64,000 nucleotides of DNA from Liolophura sinensis (GCF_032854445.1 NC_088301.1:47301116-47365115); one strand, 5' to 3'; shown: positions 1-14,966, counted from the stretch's first letter. Translations and numbers: made by a program. Notes: generated by a model from the sequence alone, not told the origin.

Positions 1-754
1 ACGTAATGTCATGATGATGTAATGTCATTACTGTCATCAGACAGAGAATCAATGAGCCTTTCTTCACGTGTTTTAAGATATATTAACCCTAGATGTACAT
101 AAAGTTAGCACAGATCCATTTTGACTATACAGAACTGTCAACTTGGTTATGGCAGAACATTTTATTTCTTTTTATAACAAGTACAGGGTCATCCAACTCA
201 GTAATATCCTAGCATACAGCATAATTTTTCCTATTATTCATTCTTACCTGATCTTGGTATTCAAATGCTTTCATAGCTTCACTGTTGATAGTAATATGTT
301 TTCGGCGCTGTTCTGGTCAGACAGACACTATCATAAATGAGGGATACAACTGAGTGAAGCACAGACACTGAAATAAGATGTATTTAATCAAAATGGTTTT
401 CAGGATTAAACTGTGGAGATCCACTTCAACTACTGCTGTATTAAAACAAATCACAAATTTGTTCACATTAATACATCCACATATGAATCATTAGATACAT
501 TCAAATCTTAATACAAACATGTTCACACAGAATATTCTGTATATTAGAAGTTCCTATTAATACCTGCATACCAAAACAATATTGCTTTCAGCATTTATAC
601 ATACATTTAAAAAACAACATAAAATACAATGTATCTGCCTGCATGTGTACAACATGAATGTCAGACTTTGCTAATGTACACAACTGTTCATGTATCCAAC
701 ATCATCATTTTGTGCATGTAGCTTGGTGAAAAAATAAAGTTAACTCAATGTAAC
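1..754. other. 3' flank or 3' UTR of the REDIC1-like gene
   Basis: No coding signal was recognised. It lies immediately downstream of the REDIC1 stop on the minus strand. TTTATT at 161-166 would read AATAAA on that strand and is one possible polyadenylation signal. Whether transcription extends that far is unknown. Confidence 0.4.
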
Positions 755-3360
755 TCAAGTTAACTCTTTCTTACATCTCCGCCTCAGTGAATAAATATTT
801 TTATTCAAGTCTGCATCATCATGTGAACCTGTCGAGGTTGAAATCTCCATGATCTCAACCTTTACCACGCATGGTTTTGTTGTTACACAACGTGATTGGT
901 TTGGTGTTACACAATGTGATTGGTTTAGTGTTGATGGGCATGGAGGGGACATCAAATCAAGAGGATCCCACTGAGTTGACATATGCCTGAAATCTAGATC
1001 ACAAGATGTGTGGGCATCGCAATGAAGGTTATCAGTCTGTGTTGAAGCAGAAATGACAGCAACTTCCTCAGAATCATGACCTGGGGCATTTTCAAATGGT
1101 TCTTTTTCTGTAGATTTGGTTGATACATCAACTGTAACGTCATGCAGAGAATTACAAGTCTCAAAGGAATCCTGACTGAAGAAATTTTCTGTGACATCAC
1201 TAACTGAGGAACACTGGGATGACTGTAAGTTGTAGTGGTCAACTTCATCATTACTCACGCCTGAAGTCTTTGCCTGATTTGCAGGACAGCTTAGCTGAAA
1301 CAATTCCGAAAATACCGTTCAGATGTGAAAAGAAAAGTCATTTCAACCTTCATGCAACCAGCATGTTAGAACATTATCAACCAAAAGAGTGTTTAACCTG
1401 GAATTAAGATGGACGTCTATCTTAAACACAGATTTAAAGTACTGTGTATCATTTCCTAATTTAGCTTCAAAATATGCAAATATGCAAAATAAGTTCTGTC
1501 CATTTCTGGCATTCACATTTACACACGTGATGACACATGTAAGCTGATTTCATCATCCATCATTTTTTTTTTCAGTTAAGAATGCTACTATATGTACAAC
1601 TTTATCAAATGCATACACAGTTTTTCTCTTTTCAAGATTATAAGATGTATATTTCAGAGGTCAGGCCATAGTCGAATGGGTAGAGGTGCATGCCTTTCAC
1701 ACTTGCTGTAGCTTCAAACATGATCTTGGACAGGGAAATTCTCCTACTCTCACTTATCGTGAGGAATGTGTGGCGCATGATCATATATTTGCTTCTAATC
1801 ATGGTAACAGTTGCGGTTATGGTTAAGTGAAGCATTTTACAATCATTGATACGGCATTACACATTTTGTTACACTTACAAGATTAGACACATTACGCTTA
1901 GCATTTTTATCATGACACAGTCACATTTGTTAGAAACCGCTTAGTTTCCACCAACATACATCCATATGTGGGAATGTTTGTCAGGAGTGCCAAACCCTTA
2001 CAAAAAAAAAAAAGGGCTTTATGTGAACATGTACTTGGGTTACATCTTCAAACTCTTGTACATTTCAGACTTCACTGACCTCTTTGTCTGCTAGCTCGGG
2101 TAGTGTTTTTCCTGTAAATAAAATATGCCTAATAAGATAATGGTTACATAGCAAAACTGCTGTTGACGATTATTCAGAGTACTGATGCATGTAAATATGG
2201 CTCTCTTACACATTTTTAATTATGTACTCTATGTAGACTTAACTGCCAGACTGATTCCTGTTGAGGTGACACCAGTACGTATATACTGATTTATAATGGC
2301 TATCTCTTGATCATTTGATTAATTTCATATAAAAGTATTATAGTCTGCACCCAATATTATACTCTTGGCTTCCAAATGTAAACAGAGAGTTTTCCAGAAG
2401 ACTTGATTATTCTGTAGTGGTAAATTTTTTTCACGATCAAGCAAATCTGTTAATAAAAGCACTGTATTCTTCAATTGTAGAATAATTCACAGATTTTAAC
2501 TTTCACACTACTGAAATATAAAAAACCAAAACTTGTGCAGGAATCAAGCTGGATTTCAACTGACCTGAAAGTGAGGAAAATGGACCTGAACACAACAATT
2601 TATCAATATCAGACAATATTCAATGCACTTATTGAACACTAATCAATGGCCAATGTGAATCATGGAATTGATCACGTATACAGAATGAATCGGGCTAGTT
2701 TTCGAAACTTGATGTTTATAAGGACTAGCAAATACTTCAAGTAACATGAAAATTTCATAACTCAGGGTAGTTTTCGGGACAGAAGTACATCTGAGTTAAA
2801 CACTCGTAACAGAAACCTTGGCCACACACATTATTCATATTTTTCAAGAAATACTGACTTCCTACCTCCAGTGTGAACACCTCCACTGTTCACTGCATAT
2901 GTTACATCAATGTCCATGTCAAGAAAACCCTTTTCTTCTTGGTGATGCTTGAAAAATGAGTAACATCCATTTGTTTACACTGATATCTACCTACATGTAC
3001 TTTCAGTGATACAATGCACCTGTACGTGTTATTTTTACTGTAGAGGATATTCAGTCATGACATCATGTCACCAAATTATCTGGCTGTTTAAATTTCTGTA
3101 TTTATACAACAGGATAACAATCCATTTTAGAAATCTGTTCAATACATATAAGTTCCTATATTATACTGGTTACCATACAGAAAAATCATACACATATACA
3201 CATGTACCTTTTTCAAACTTTCACTGGATTCATCTTGCAGGGTGGCTTCATCTCTTGATGTTTCAATACTACAAAGAAGTTACACATAAATTTATAAACA
3301 TACTAGATACTTTAATAGCATTTGTGCAAAAGTTAATGCATGTACAAGAAAAAGTACTAT

Positions 3361-3401
<41 letters not shown>

Positions 3402-6400
3402 TTTCTCAGTTAACTTATTTAATATCAACATCATTCCAAAATGTCTGCATAGAACCTCCTACATGAACCTTGGTTTACAGCACACGGTGCACTATAATTT
3501 TCTGAACTGGCTTCAATAGGCATGAACGAATCTCTGATAGAATGAAATTAAATTGAAGTGACCAGGGCAGAAGAGCAATCAAAATTAATGGTTTGTGCTT
3601 CCACTCTTTGCTTGTCTTTTTTAGTCTGTGATATCCCCCAATTAAGTATTTGTATGTTCAAGTAACTTGAATACAGCTATAAGAATAGATTTAGCACATG
3701 TAGCATGACTACCAAAGAGCTTGCCTTTTAAGTTCATGATAGGAGCCGCATGAATGCAAAACTTCAGCTTAATACAAGAGATGTGAAGTTCAGAAATTGT
3801 TGTAATAAACATACATACAGGGCATTAACGATGAAACATCTCCATTGTGATATTGTGTTTTACAAAACCTCAAACTCTAATGCTTACGTGAACATAACTG
3901 AAACTAATAACACACACAAGAGACTTAATTAAGTTATGAATGTTGTAAATGATGGTACCAGTAATTTATATGTACAAAGTGCATCAATAATGGAACATTC
4001 CCTCCTGCTCTTGTGCTCAACATGTACGTCCTGAGCTCCACACGTAGTATCACCCTTAACATTGATTCTTATACACAAGAGACTAAGTTATAAATTTTGT
4101 AATTTATGGTCATTAATATTAATAAAGGGCATCAGTGATAGAACATCTCCATACATTTATGCAAAACTTGACCTCAATTCATGCAGTACTGTTTGAGATA
4201 CAACATTTTCGTTTTCACTTTGGACACAGATGCTGATGCTGATGGTTACTATGGGGTTTGACATATTAAGGCACTTCTGAACTTTGTACACGCTACCTAA
4301 CCATGCACAGAGATGAACATTTATATTACAAATCAAAACTGAGCGACAAGCACAAAGCTTCGAGTTCCTGTAAGTTAGGGACAAACTCAAAGCCAGGGCC
4401 TGCAAGCACAACATTATACAAAGCTATAGTTCCCAAGTTTCATAGAGTGTAGCCTTGCTAGAAGACACAATGTATAACTATCTCACACACAATGGTATAT
4501 AATGCGACCTAAATTTCATCCCCTAAAAAATCTGTGGTGTACTTTAATTCATGTGAAAAGGCTTAGGTCTCGAATGAAAACAGCTGAAACCCTCCAAATG
4601 GATTTTTAACAAGAAATATAGGTAAACAGCTTGACATCATTCACATCATTTTCTACTGATGGTGTGTAACTCATGGATTACTTATACATGTAGGTAACAA
4701 AAATCTCATGCATTTATTGTAAACTAACAATCAAAAAGAATTTGGTAAAACACACTTTGCATAGATAAATCCCAGTTCTGTGTCAAAATAATTATCTGTA
4801 AGATTCACTGTCGGCCTTTATACTGAATCAAGAGGTCATTTCGTTATAACATGATGTAGCCTTTAATGCGCTCAAGAACCTGTCCCAAAACCGTCGCACT
4901 ATAGTGAGCCTACACCGTATTACTAAATTACCAGCACCCACCTATATGTAGGTTAAATCATGCATTCTACCTTTGTGTTCACAAACCGACAAGTAAAACT
5001 ATAAGACTGAATAGTATCGAAATGTAGTTTTGGATTTTTACCACAAACACAGCTTGTGTAACACACACATACAGGTTACATGTTGTGATATTCCGATAAT
5101 AAAACCCAAATGCACACATTTGCAATTAAGTCACCACTAACCTTTCAGTCAGCGGAGCTTTAAACCGGTCATAAGTCTGTAGGAAAGACATCTCTGTGTC
5201 AAATTTGTGTAATTTCCTCTCTTTCTGGTCATAATCGAAGTAATCAACTGTTGCACATGGAGCTGAAAGATTTGGAACTAAATGTGGAGAAGAATTTTGG
5301 CTTGGGTGAGAAATATCCCCATCTTCGATGTTTGAAGAACTGACATGCTTTTTAAGAAAGTTCCTCTCTTCTATCAAACAGCTTGTATCCAAATTAATGG
5401 GGAGCTCTTCTTTGATAAATTTATCCTGTCCAGAGGGTCCTTTGAAAACACTGTCAGGGGTAGTACTGTTTGACTTCCGAGGTCTACAGCAGTCAATAAC
5501 AGACCACCCGTCTAAGCTACTTGATGGCAAATGTTTACCCTCTTGCAATGTTAGAAATTCCTCTGTTTCTGGTCTGTCCCTAATTTGCTTGTCATTGTTT
5601 AGTTCCCAGGATATGTTTGCACTAGAACTGCAATTTGTAACTCCTGTGTTACAAAAAAATATTTGATCACCATTATGAAATTCTTTTTTGAATTTAGGAT
5701 AAAACGTAGTACTAAATACATTTGGTTGAGTGTGATTCTTGGATATTTCCTGATCTCTTCTATGTTCCTTTTCAGGAAATCTGAACGGACTGTTATTACA
5801 TCTGTTGAACATGCCAGCAAACAGATTCTGCTTCACTGATTTTTCTGTTTTGACAAGTGATGGCCTTTCCAAGTTTTTGGTTTCCAGTTTGGATGACCAA
5901 CCAAAAGTTGAATCATTTGTCATGGTTTGGTCTGAAAAACGGACACAAAATTTGCCTCTCCCTATTTTACCTTTCAATGCACCATGCTTGTCAATTATGC
6001 CCCTTTTAATAGTCTTGGGCACTTCGATTCCTGTAGCTAAATCTACTTGGCTTGAAAATGGAACAATTTGGTTATCTTCTTCTCTACAGCCAAAGGCAGG
6101 AGACTGGTTATCGTTGGAATAGCATTTTTTGAGAGGAGTCGTTTGAAAATGTTCCAAATTAGAAATTTTTGGTTTTACTTTGGATTCTAATAAAGCTGAA
6201 CTGACAATAGTTTCCAATTTATGATCCTCAAAATTTCTATGAATGTCACTAAGTGGCGTTCTGAATTTGGACAATTCATCCTGCGGCCATGAAGGGAGGG
6301 GTGTTTGTACCTCTGGAGGTGTTGTTTCCTGAAATGTAAATAAAAAATACATAAATAAACCTCCTTTATTTATAACATATTTGCACAAATTGACAAATAA

Positions 6401-9400
6401 CTTCAAACATTCCTTAAAACCTTCCTGTCCTACTACTGCAGATTAATGCTCAACAAAACAGAGAGAACAAGCACTCTAAAGTTCACAATACCTTATATCT
6501 TCTAATTTTGTGGATAGACATTAGTAGCAATCAAAGCAGAATGTTATGTTTCTTTCCAAGGTTTTTTGAAAAGTAAAGATGTGGGTATGTGGTTCATGAG
6601 ATGGTCTAACCATGTGAAAAAAAAGAAACCAAACATTCTTGCTACAGCTTCATGTAAATAGACAAAAAAGCAGACAAGGTCTTGTAAAAATTAGAAGAAA
6701 CAGGGTAGAACAAAGAGGGCCATAACTTTGTTGCCAGAACTCAGACTTGATACATACTTGTCTTATTAACGTCATGTACCAAGTTTTATTAAATCAATGC
6801 AATGAACCATTGCTTAAAAATCAGAAAAATTGATTCATGACAAATCAAGACTGACTGACAAAAAAAGGTGCAAACCTGAGTCATCTGCAGTAAGGGTATG
6901 AGAAAACAGAGGAAGTTGATACATGTACTTATTCATTTAATAACATTCTCTTAATTTCTAAAGATGGACCTTCCTGTATGCATTTGTAAGTCTTTGTAAT
7001 TAGAAGTGTCTCAACATTATATATAGAGTAAATTTTTGCATAATTAAGAGTTAGTAGTTCTTTTTCATTATACCCTCCTCAGTGGAGATGGGGGAAGGAA
7101 AGTATACCAAGGTGTCTAGTCACCAAGGTTTTAAATAAATTTATTTATTTTTGTGATTACTGTTCAATACCATACTAAAGAAATAACAAAAAAATGCCAT
7201 TAACACTGGTCTACATTCATGTAAAGTAAGTCAAATTGGCATTTGATTCACAAATGTAAATAAGCTTGCAATGGGCTATGTGCTCACATGCTTCATACCA
7301 AAGCCACAATTTATTTTATTTATTTATTTATTTATGTATTTATTTATCTTTTTTGATTTTCACTCACATAACTGAAAAGATGGTTCTTTCCAAGTCTTGG
7401 AAGTATCTGTTTTGATGTCCTGGTCAGAACATTTTTATTTTGCAGCAGTCTATTTGGCTTCCTGAAAATAAAAATATACCTATGGTAACATGAAGCATTA
7501 AGCCACTGATATTAGGTACATGTACAATCTTTGGTAAAACAAAGTAATATTTGAAACAACACTTAAAGAGAGAAAACAGAAATGTTCCAAAAATTGCTCT
7601 AAAACTTGTCATCAGAAATGTCATGGTTGATGTTTCAATATTTAAAATTTAGATTAATTAACATAAAAAAAATTGAAACATACATTCAAAAGACTGAGTC
7701 AATCAAATTCTGTATTATGCATTTACGAATAACTAAATACACCACCTGATAATTACTTTTCTGAGTATATATTGTTCATTACTGTTAAAGATGGTCCCAT
7801 ATCTGTGGGGGATGAAGCAGGTAAATGAACTTCAGTAAATCTACGTTTTTGTTGAAACTTGTTTAAATTCAATCTGTTAATCTGTCTCTCACTTTGATGG
7901 CCCCTGGAACCTGGAAAGGCAAATATAGCATTAATTTCTGTATTATGTTTTATATTTTAATAACAGATGTACATGTATTAATATGAATACTTATCCAAAT
8001 TGAGAGGCAGCTCAGTTCTGTTTGCTTGTGAAAATCATTTTGTTACATTTAAGAAAAGTTTCCAAGGCTGTTTGTTTACTTCTGTCACTATAGTTTCCTC
8101 CACCCATGAAATAGTCAAATCAATCGAATCCTTCACAAATAAATATTTCTAAAAAAAAAAAAGGCCAGTACAATGCAACAAATGTTTTTAGAATTAGTAT
8201 CTGGTTGGGGTAACTTCACAGTTGTACCACTTTACTCAGACTTGTTTCATACAAATAAATTTCACCCAACATACACTGTCACAAAAATGTACACTGTCCA
8301 AAGCTGAGAGTGGAGAAAACGCAAAAAATAAATAAATAAATTCTCCACATCTTCTACCCTTAATGGTTCCTAAAGAATATTCATTCACATGTTCAAGTTC
8401 AAAGTTCAAAGCTTAGCTAATGTATCATTATGTACACAACGAATAATGAATTGCTGTAAATCATCAACTATTTCGAACTCCAAAGCACTTTTTTCATTGC
8501 AATTTATGCATACAATTACTACAAAAATGACACCAAAAATGATATGTATAAAGATGAAAGCTTCATAAAACAGTTCAGGTTATTTCTCCACACCCCATAG
8601 TTCTCTCAGAATGTTTGAAAATATTGGTTGCAGTGGTGTTTGCAAACATTGAAGAATTACAGTATGTATACATCATGATCATGCGCATGGATCTGAGAAA
8701 GGTATCTAGAGCTTTCTTTGGAACGTAGGATGATCTATGACTACAATAAAATGTTTCAGCTTTAAACTCAGTATTTAAGGACATATATTAGCCCCTAAAA
8801 ATATATTTTTGGGGCAGCATATCAATTTAGTGAAGGCATGGAAGCTTTTTTTTTTTTTTTTCGCAACAGGGAATAAAGAAATGCAGGCATACTATATTCC
8901 AAATAAAACTGACTTACAGAGGTAAATATGAAAAGTACTTACATGTAACTATTAATTATAATTAAGTCCTACATATCACTTACTGCTTCAAGAAATTTAT
9001 TATCTGAAGTATCACCAAGTGAAATAATTCTCATCCATATACCCATAGATGCAATTGTAATCTGCAAACTTTATTAACTATTAGTACAGCTTTGAAAACC
9101 TGCTGTTAGCAATTACCCTCAACCAGTTGCATTATGTGTATTATTATATCTATAACAGGTTCATACTTTGCTCGTATAAATTAAGCCTACTGTGGTCATT
9201 GGCGTATGTAGCAGAATGTTTAGCAGAAAATGTCTTGTCCACGGCCATCAAAGCCTTAAGATCTTGGTTTCTTCTTCCTGGGTTCTTTGGTCGTTGATGA
9301 GAAATTTTATTCTGTTTCGCAAGGAATCTTTTCCGCTGAAAGAATTCCTGTAAAAAATAAAGTAGTAACTTATTATTACATCAGACTTTCTTCATTTTTT

Positions 9401-12400
9401 CATACTGAATGGCTCTTCAGAATCTGACTTGACTGACACAGAATTACCTAGTATTATGCTGTCTACAAAATTCTTTATAGTGACATATTGTACTGATGTC
9501 ATTTGAGTTGAGATTTTTTTTTGCTGTAATTAAGACAGCTTACTGACGCTGCACAGAATGATTCAGTGTCAATAAAGTGACGACTTATGACATAATATAT
9601 TCCTCTTTGCACTTATGCAGGTATATTATTATGTCCATATAAAGGCAATTTGCACTCACAGTCAGATAAAAAAGTAGCTTGGTGACCAGTGTATTTAATT
9701 TGATATGATTCACTCCCATGCCTGTTTTTACAAATTCCTAATTTTAACAAAATTTTGATTGTTAGAAGAGAAGCAAAAATCTAAAATTATATCTGAGTGA
9801 TTTGTAGCATAGCTGAGTGTATATACCATGAAGGCGTAGGAGAATAAATATGAAGGGATATCAAATGGTCCTTAGAAAATTTGGTTATCTTCTTCTCTAC
9901 AGCCAAAGGCAGGAGACTGGTTATCATTGGAATAGCGTTTTTTGAGAGGAATCGTTTGAAAATGTTCCAAATTAGAAATTTTTGGTTTTACTTTGGATTC
10001 TAATAAAGCTGAACTGACAATAGTTTCCAATTTATGATCCTCAAAATTTCTATGAATGTCACTAAGTGGCGTTCTGAATTTGGACAATTCATCCTGCGGC
10101 CATGAAGGGAGGGGTGTTCGTACGTCTGGAGGTGTTGTTTCCTGAAATGTAAATAAAAAATACATAAATAAACCTCCTTTATTTATAACATATTTGCACA
10201 AATTGACAAATAACTTCAAACATTCCTTAAAACCTTCCTGTCCTACTACTGCAGATTAATGCTCAACAAAACAGAGAGAACAAGCACTCTAAAGTTCACA
10301 ATACCTTATATCTTCTAATTTTGTGGATAGACATTAGTAGCAATCAAAGCAGAATGTTATGTTTCTTTCCAAGGTTTTTTGAAAAGTAAAGATGTGGGTA
10401 TGTGGTTCATGAGATGGTCTAACCATGTGAAAAAAAAGAAACCAAACATTCTTGCTACAGCTTCATGTAAATAGACAAAAAAGCAGACAAGGTCTTGTAA
10501 AAATTAGAAGAAATAGGGTAGAACAAAGAGGGCCATAACTTTGTTGCCAGAACTCAGACTTGATACATACTTGTCTTATTAACGTCATGTACCAAGTTTT
10601 ATTAAATCAATGCAATGAACCATTGCTTAAAAATCAGAAAAATTGATTTATGACAAATCAAGACTGACTGACAAAAAAAGGTGCAAACCTGAGTCATCTG
10701 CAGTAAGGGTATGAGAAAACAGAGGAAGTTGATACATGTACTTATTCATTTAATAACATTCTCTTAATTTCTAAAGATGGACCTTCCTGTATGCATTTGT
10801 AAGTCTTTGTAATTAGAAGTGTCTCAACATTATATATAGAGTAAATTTTTGCATAATTAAGAGTTAGTAGTTCTTTTTCATTATACCCTCCTCAGTGGAG
10901 ATGGGGGAAGGAAAGTACACCAAGGTGTCTAGTCACCAAGGTTTTAAATAAATTTATTTATTTTTGTGATTACTGTTTAATACCATACTAAAGAAATAAC
11001 AAAAAAATGCCATTAACACTGGTCTCCATTCATGTAAAGTAAGTCAAATTGGCATTTGATTCACAAATGTAAATAAGCTTGCAATGGGCTATGTGCTCAC
11101 ATGCTTCATACCAAAGCCACAATTTATTTTATTTATTTATTTATGTATTTATTTATCTTTTTTGATTTTCACTCACATAACTGAAAAGATGGTTCTTTCC
11201 AAGTCTTGGAAGTATCTGTTTTGATGTCCTGGTCAGAACATTTTTATTTTGCAGCAGTCTATTTGGCTTCCTGAAAATAAAAATATACCTATGGTAACAT
11301 GAAGCATTAAGCCACTGATATTAGGTACATGTACAATCTTTGGTAAAACAAAGTAATATTTGAAACAACACTTAAGGAGAGAAAACAGAAATGTTCCCAA
11401 AATTGCTCTAAAACTTGTCATCAGAAATGTCATGGTTGATGTTTTAATATTTAAAATTTAGATTAATTAACATAAAAATAATTGAAACATACATTCAAAA
11501 GACTGAGTCAATCAAATTCTGTATTATGCATTTACGAATAACTAAATACACCACCTGATAATTACTTTTCTGAGCATATATTGTTCATTACTGTTAAAGA
11601 TGGTCCCATATCTGTGGGGGATGAAGCAGGTAAATGAACTTCAGTAAATCTACGTTTTTGTTGAAACTTGTTTAAATTCAATCTGTTAATCTGTCTCTCA
11701 CTTTGATGGCCCCTGGAACCTGGAAAGGCAAATATAGCATTAATTTCTGTATTATGTTTTATATTTTAATAACAGATGTATATGTATTAATATGAATACT
11801 TATCCAAATTGAGAGGCAGCTCAGCTCTGTTTGCTTGTGAAAATCATTTTGTTACATTTAAGAAAAGTTTCCAAGGCTGTTTGTTTACTTCTGTCACTAT
11901 AGTTTCCTCCACCCATGAAATAGTCAAATCAATCGAATCCTTCACAAATAAATATTTCTAAAAAAAAAAAAAGGCCAGTACAATGCAACAAATGTTTTTT
12001 AGAATTAGTATCTGGTTGGGGTAACTTCACAGTTGTACCACTTTACTCAGACTTGTTTCATACAAATAACTTTCACCCAACATACACTGTCACAAAAATG
12101 TACACTGTCCAAAGCTGAGAGTGGAGAAAACGCAAAAGATAAATAAATAAATTCTCCACATCTTCTACCCTTAATGGTTCCTAAAGAATATTCATTCACA
12201 TGTTCAAGTTCAAAGTTCAAAGCTTAGCTAATGTATCATTATGTACACAACGAATAATGAATTGCTGTAAATCATCAACTATTTCGAACTCCAAAGCACT
12301 TTTTTCATTGCAATTTATGCATACAATTATTACAAAAATGACACCAAAAATGATATGTATAAAGATGAAAGCTTCATAAAACAGTTCAGGTTATTTCTCC

Positions 12401-14935
12401 ACACCCCATAGTTCTCTCAGAATGTTTGAAAATATTGGTTGCAGTGGTGTTTGCAAACATTGAAGAATTACAGTATGTATACATCATGATCATGCGCATG
12501 GATCTGAGAAAGGTATCTAGAGCTTTCTTTGGAACGTAGGATGATCTATGACTACAATAAAATGTTTCAGCTTTAAAATCAGTATTTAAGGACATATATT
12601 TGCCCCTAAAAATATATTTTTGGGGCAGCATATGATTTTAGTGAAGGCATGGAACCATTTTTTTTTTTTTTTCGCAACAACGAATAAAGAAATGCAGGCA
12701 TACTATATTCCAAATAAAACTGACTTACAGGGTAAATATGAAAAGTACTTACATGTAACTATTAATTATAATTAAGTCCTACATATCACTTACTGCTTCA
12801 AGAAATTTATTATTTGAAGTATCACCAAGTGAAATAATTCTCATCCATATACCCATAGATGCAATTGTAATCTGCAAACTTTATTAACTATTAGTACAGC
12901 TCTGAAAACCTGCTGTTAGCAATTACCCTCAACCAGTTGCATTATGTGTATTATTATATCTATAACAGGTTCATACTTTGCTCGTATAAATTAAGCCTAC
13001 TGTGGTCATTGGTGTATGTAGCAGAATGTTTAGCAGAAAATGTCTTGTCCAAGGCCATCAAAGCCTTAAGATCTTGGCTTCTTCTTCCTGGGTTCTTTGG
13101 TCGTTGATGAGAAATTTTATTCTGTTTCGCAAGGAATCTTTTCCGCTGAAAGAATTCCTGTAAAAAATAAAGTAGTAACTTATTATTACATCAGACTATC
13201 TTCATTTTTTCATACTGAATGGCTCTTCAGAATCTGACTTGACTGACACAGAATTACCTAGTATTATGCTGTCTACAAAATTCTTTATAGTGACATATTG
13301 TACTGATGTCATTTGAGTTGAGATTTTTTTTTGCTGTAATTAAGACAGCTTACTGACGCTGCACAGAATGATTCAGTGTCAATAAAGTGACGACTTATGA
13401 CATCATAATATATTCCTCTTTGCACTTATGCAGGTATATTATTATGTCCATATAAAGGCAATTTGCACTCACAGTCAGATAAAAAAGTAGCTTGGTGACC
13501 AGTGTATTTAATTTGATATGATTCACTCCCATGCCTGTTTTACAAATTCCTAATTTTAACAAATTTTGATTGTTAGAAGAGAGCAAAAATCTAAAATTAT
13601 ATCTGAGTGATTGTAGCATAGCTGAGTGTATATACCATGAAGCGTAGGAGAATAAATATGAAGGGATATCAAATGGTCCTTAGAAAATTTGGTTATCTTC
13701 TTCTCTACAGCCAAAGGCAGGAGACTGGTTATCAATTGGAATAGCGTTTTTTGAGAGGAGTCGTATGAAAATGTTCCAAATTAGAAATTTTTGGTTTTAC
13801 TTTGGATCTAATAAAGCTGAACTGACAATAGTTTCCAATTTATGATCCTCAAAATTTCTATGAATGTCACTAAGTGGCGTTCTGAATTTGACAATTCATC
13901 CCTGGGGCCATGAAGGGAGGGGTGTTCGTACCTCTGGAGGTGTTGTTTTCCTGAAATGTAAATAAAAAATACATAAATAAACCTCCTTTATTTATAACAT
14001 ATTTGCACAAATTGACAAATAACTTCAAACATTCCTTAAAACCTTCCTGTCCTACTACTGCAGATTAATGCTCAACAAAACAGAGAGAACAAGCACTCTA
14101 AAGTTCACAATACCTTATATCTTCTAATTTTGTGATAGACATTAGTAGCAATCAAAGCAGAATGTTATTGTTTCTTTCCAAGGTTTTTTGAAAAGTAAAG
14201 ATGTGGGTATGTGGTTCATGAGATGGTCTAACCATGTGAAAAAAAAAGAAACCAAACATTCTTGCTACAGCTTCATGTAAATAGACAAAAAGCAGACAAG
14301 GTCTTGTAAAAATTAGAAGAAATAGGGTAGACAAAGAGGGCCATAACTTTGTTGCCAGAACTCAGACTTGATACATACTTGTCTTATTAACGTCATGTAC
14401 CAAGTTTTATTAAATCAATGCAATGAACCATTGCTTAAAATCAGAAAAATTGATCATGACAAATCAAGGGACTGACTGACAAAAAAAGGTGCAAACCTGA
14501 GTCATCTGCAGTAAGGGTATGAGAAAACAGAGGAAGTTGATACATGTTACTTATTCATTTAATAACATTCTCTTAATTTCTAAAGATGGACCTTCCTGTA
14601 TGCATTTGTAAGTCTTGTAATTAGAAGTGTCTCAACATTATATATAGAGTAAATTTTTGCATAATTAAGAGTTAGTAGTTCTTTTTCATTATACCCTCCT
14701 CAGTGGAGATGGGGAAGGAAAGTATACCAAGGTGTCTAGTCACCAAGGTTTTAAAATAAATTTATTTATTTTTGTGATTACTGTTCAATACCATACTAAA
14801 GAAATAACAAAAAAATGCCATAACACTGGTCTACATTCATGTAAAGTAAGTCAAATTGGCATTTGATTCACAAATGTAAATAAGCTTGCAATGGGCTATG
14901 TGCTCACATGCTTCATACCAAAGCCACAATTTATT

Positions 14936-14966
<31 letters not shown>

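Larger units (their letters stand above)
6065..9877 (-). repeat. 3.8-kb tandem unit, copy A (REDIC1 locus)
   Basis: First of three head-to-tail units of about 3.81 kb. It contains the first 262 or so bases of exon d at its left end, then exons c, b and a with their introns. Left of 6065 the sequence is unique and carries the rest of exon d. The unit starts at AATTTGGTTATC and ends at GGTCCTTAGAA. Copy A differs from B and C at shared positions, for example GTGGACAAG in exon a where B and C have TTGGACAAG, so it appears to be the oldest branch. Confidence 0.93.

Noticed and set aside
1660-1740. tRNA-like sequence (GTCGAATGGGTAGAGG, GCTTCAAACATG)
   Set aside because: No acceptor-stem pairing and a poor B box; at best an old SINE head.
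3006-3413. 135-residue plus-strand open frame
   Set aside because: Composition is driven by AT-rich DNA and an (AT)n tract; it lies antisense to the REDIC1 gene with no supporting splice or domain signal.
3470-3650. Possible extra REDIC1 exon (minus) reading LKKTSKEWKHKP
   Set aside because: Its entry phase fits exon d, but no donor gives the phase 0 needed by e1 and the residues show no family likeness.
7424-7624. Minus-strand open frame triplicated at 11233 and 14964
   Set aside because: The 7424 and 11233 frames read through exon c and the adjoining intron in the wrong frame; the copy at 14964 only contains the genuine exon c within a longer read-through.
8575-8784. Open frame (69 residues) repeated almost unchanged at 12386-12631 and 16196-16405
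   Set aside because: It lies in the intron between exons a and b, whose phases join directly. It is conserved only because the whole unit is tandemly repeated, and it matches no known family.
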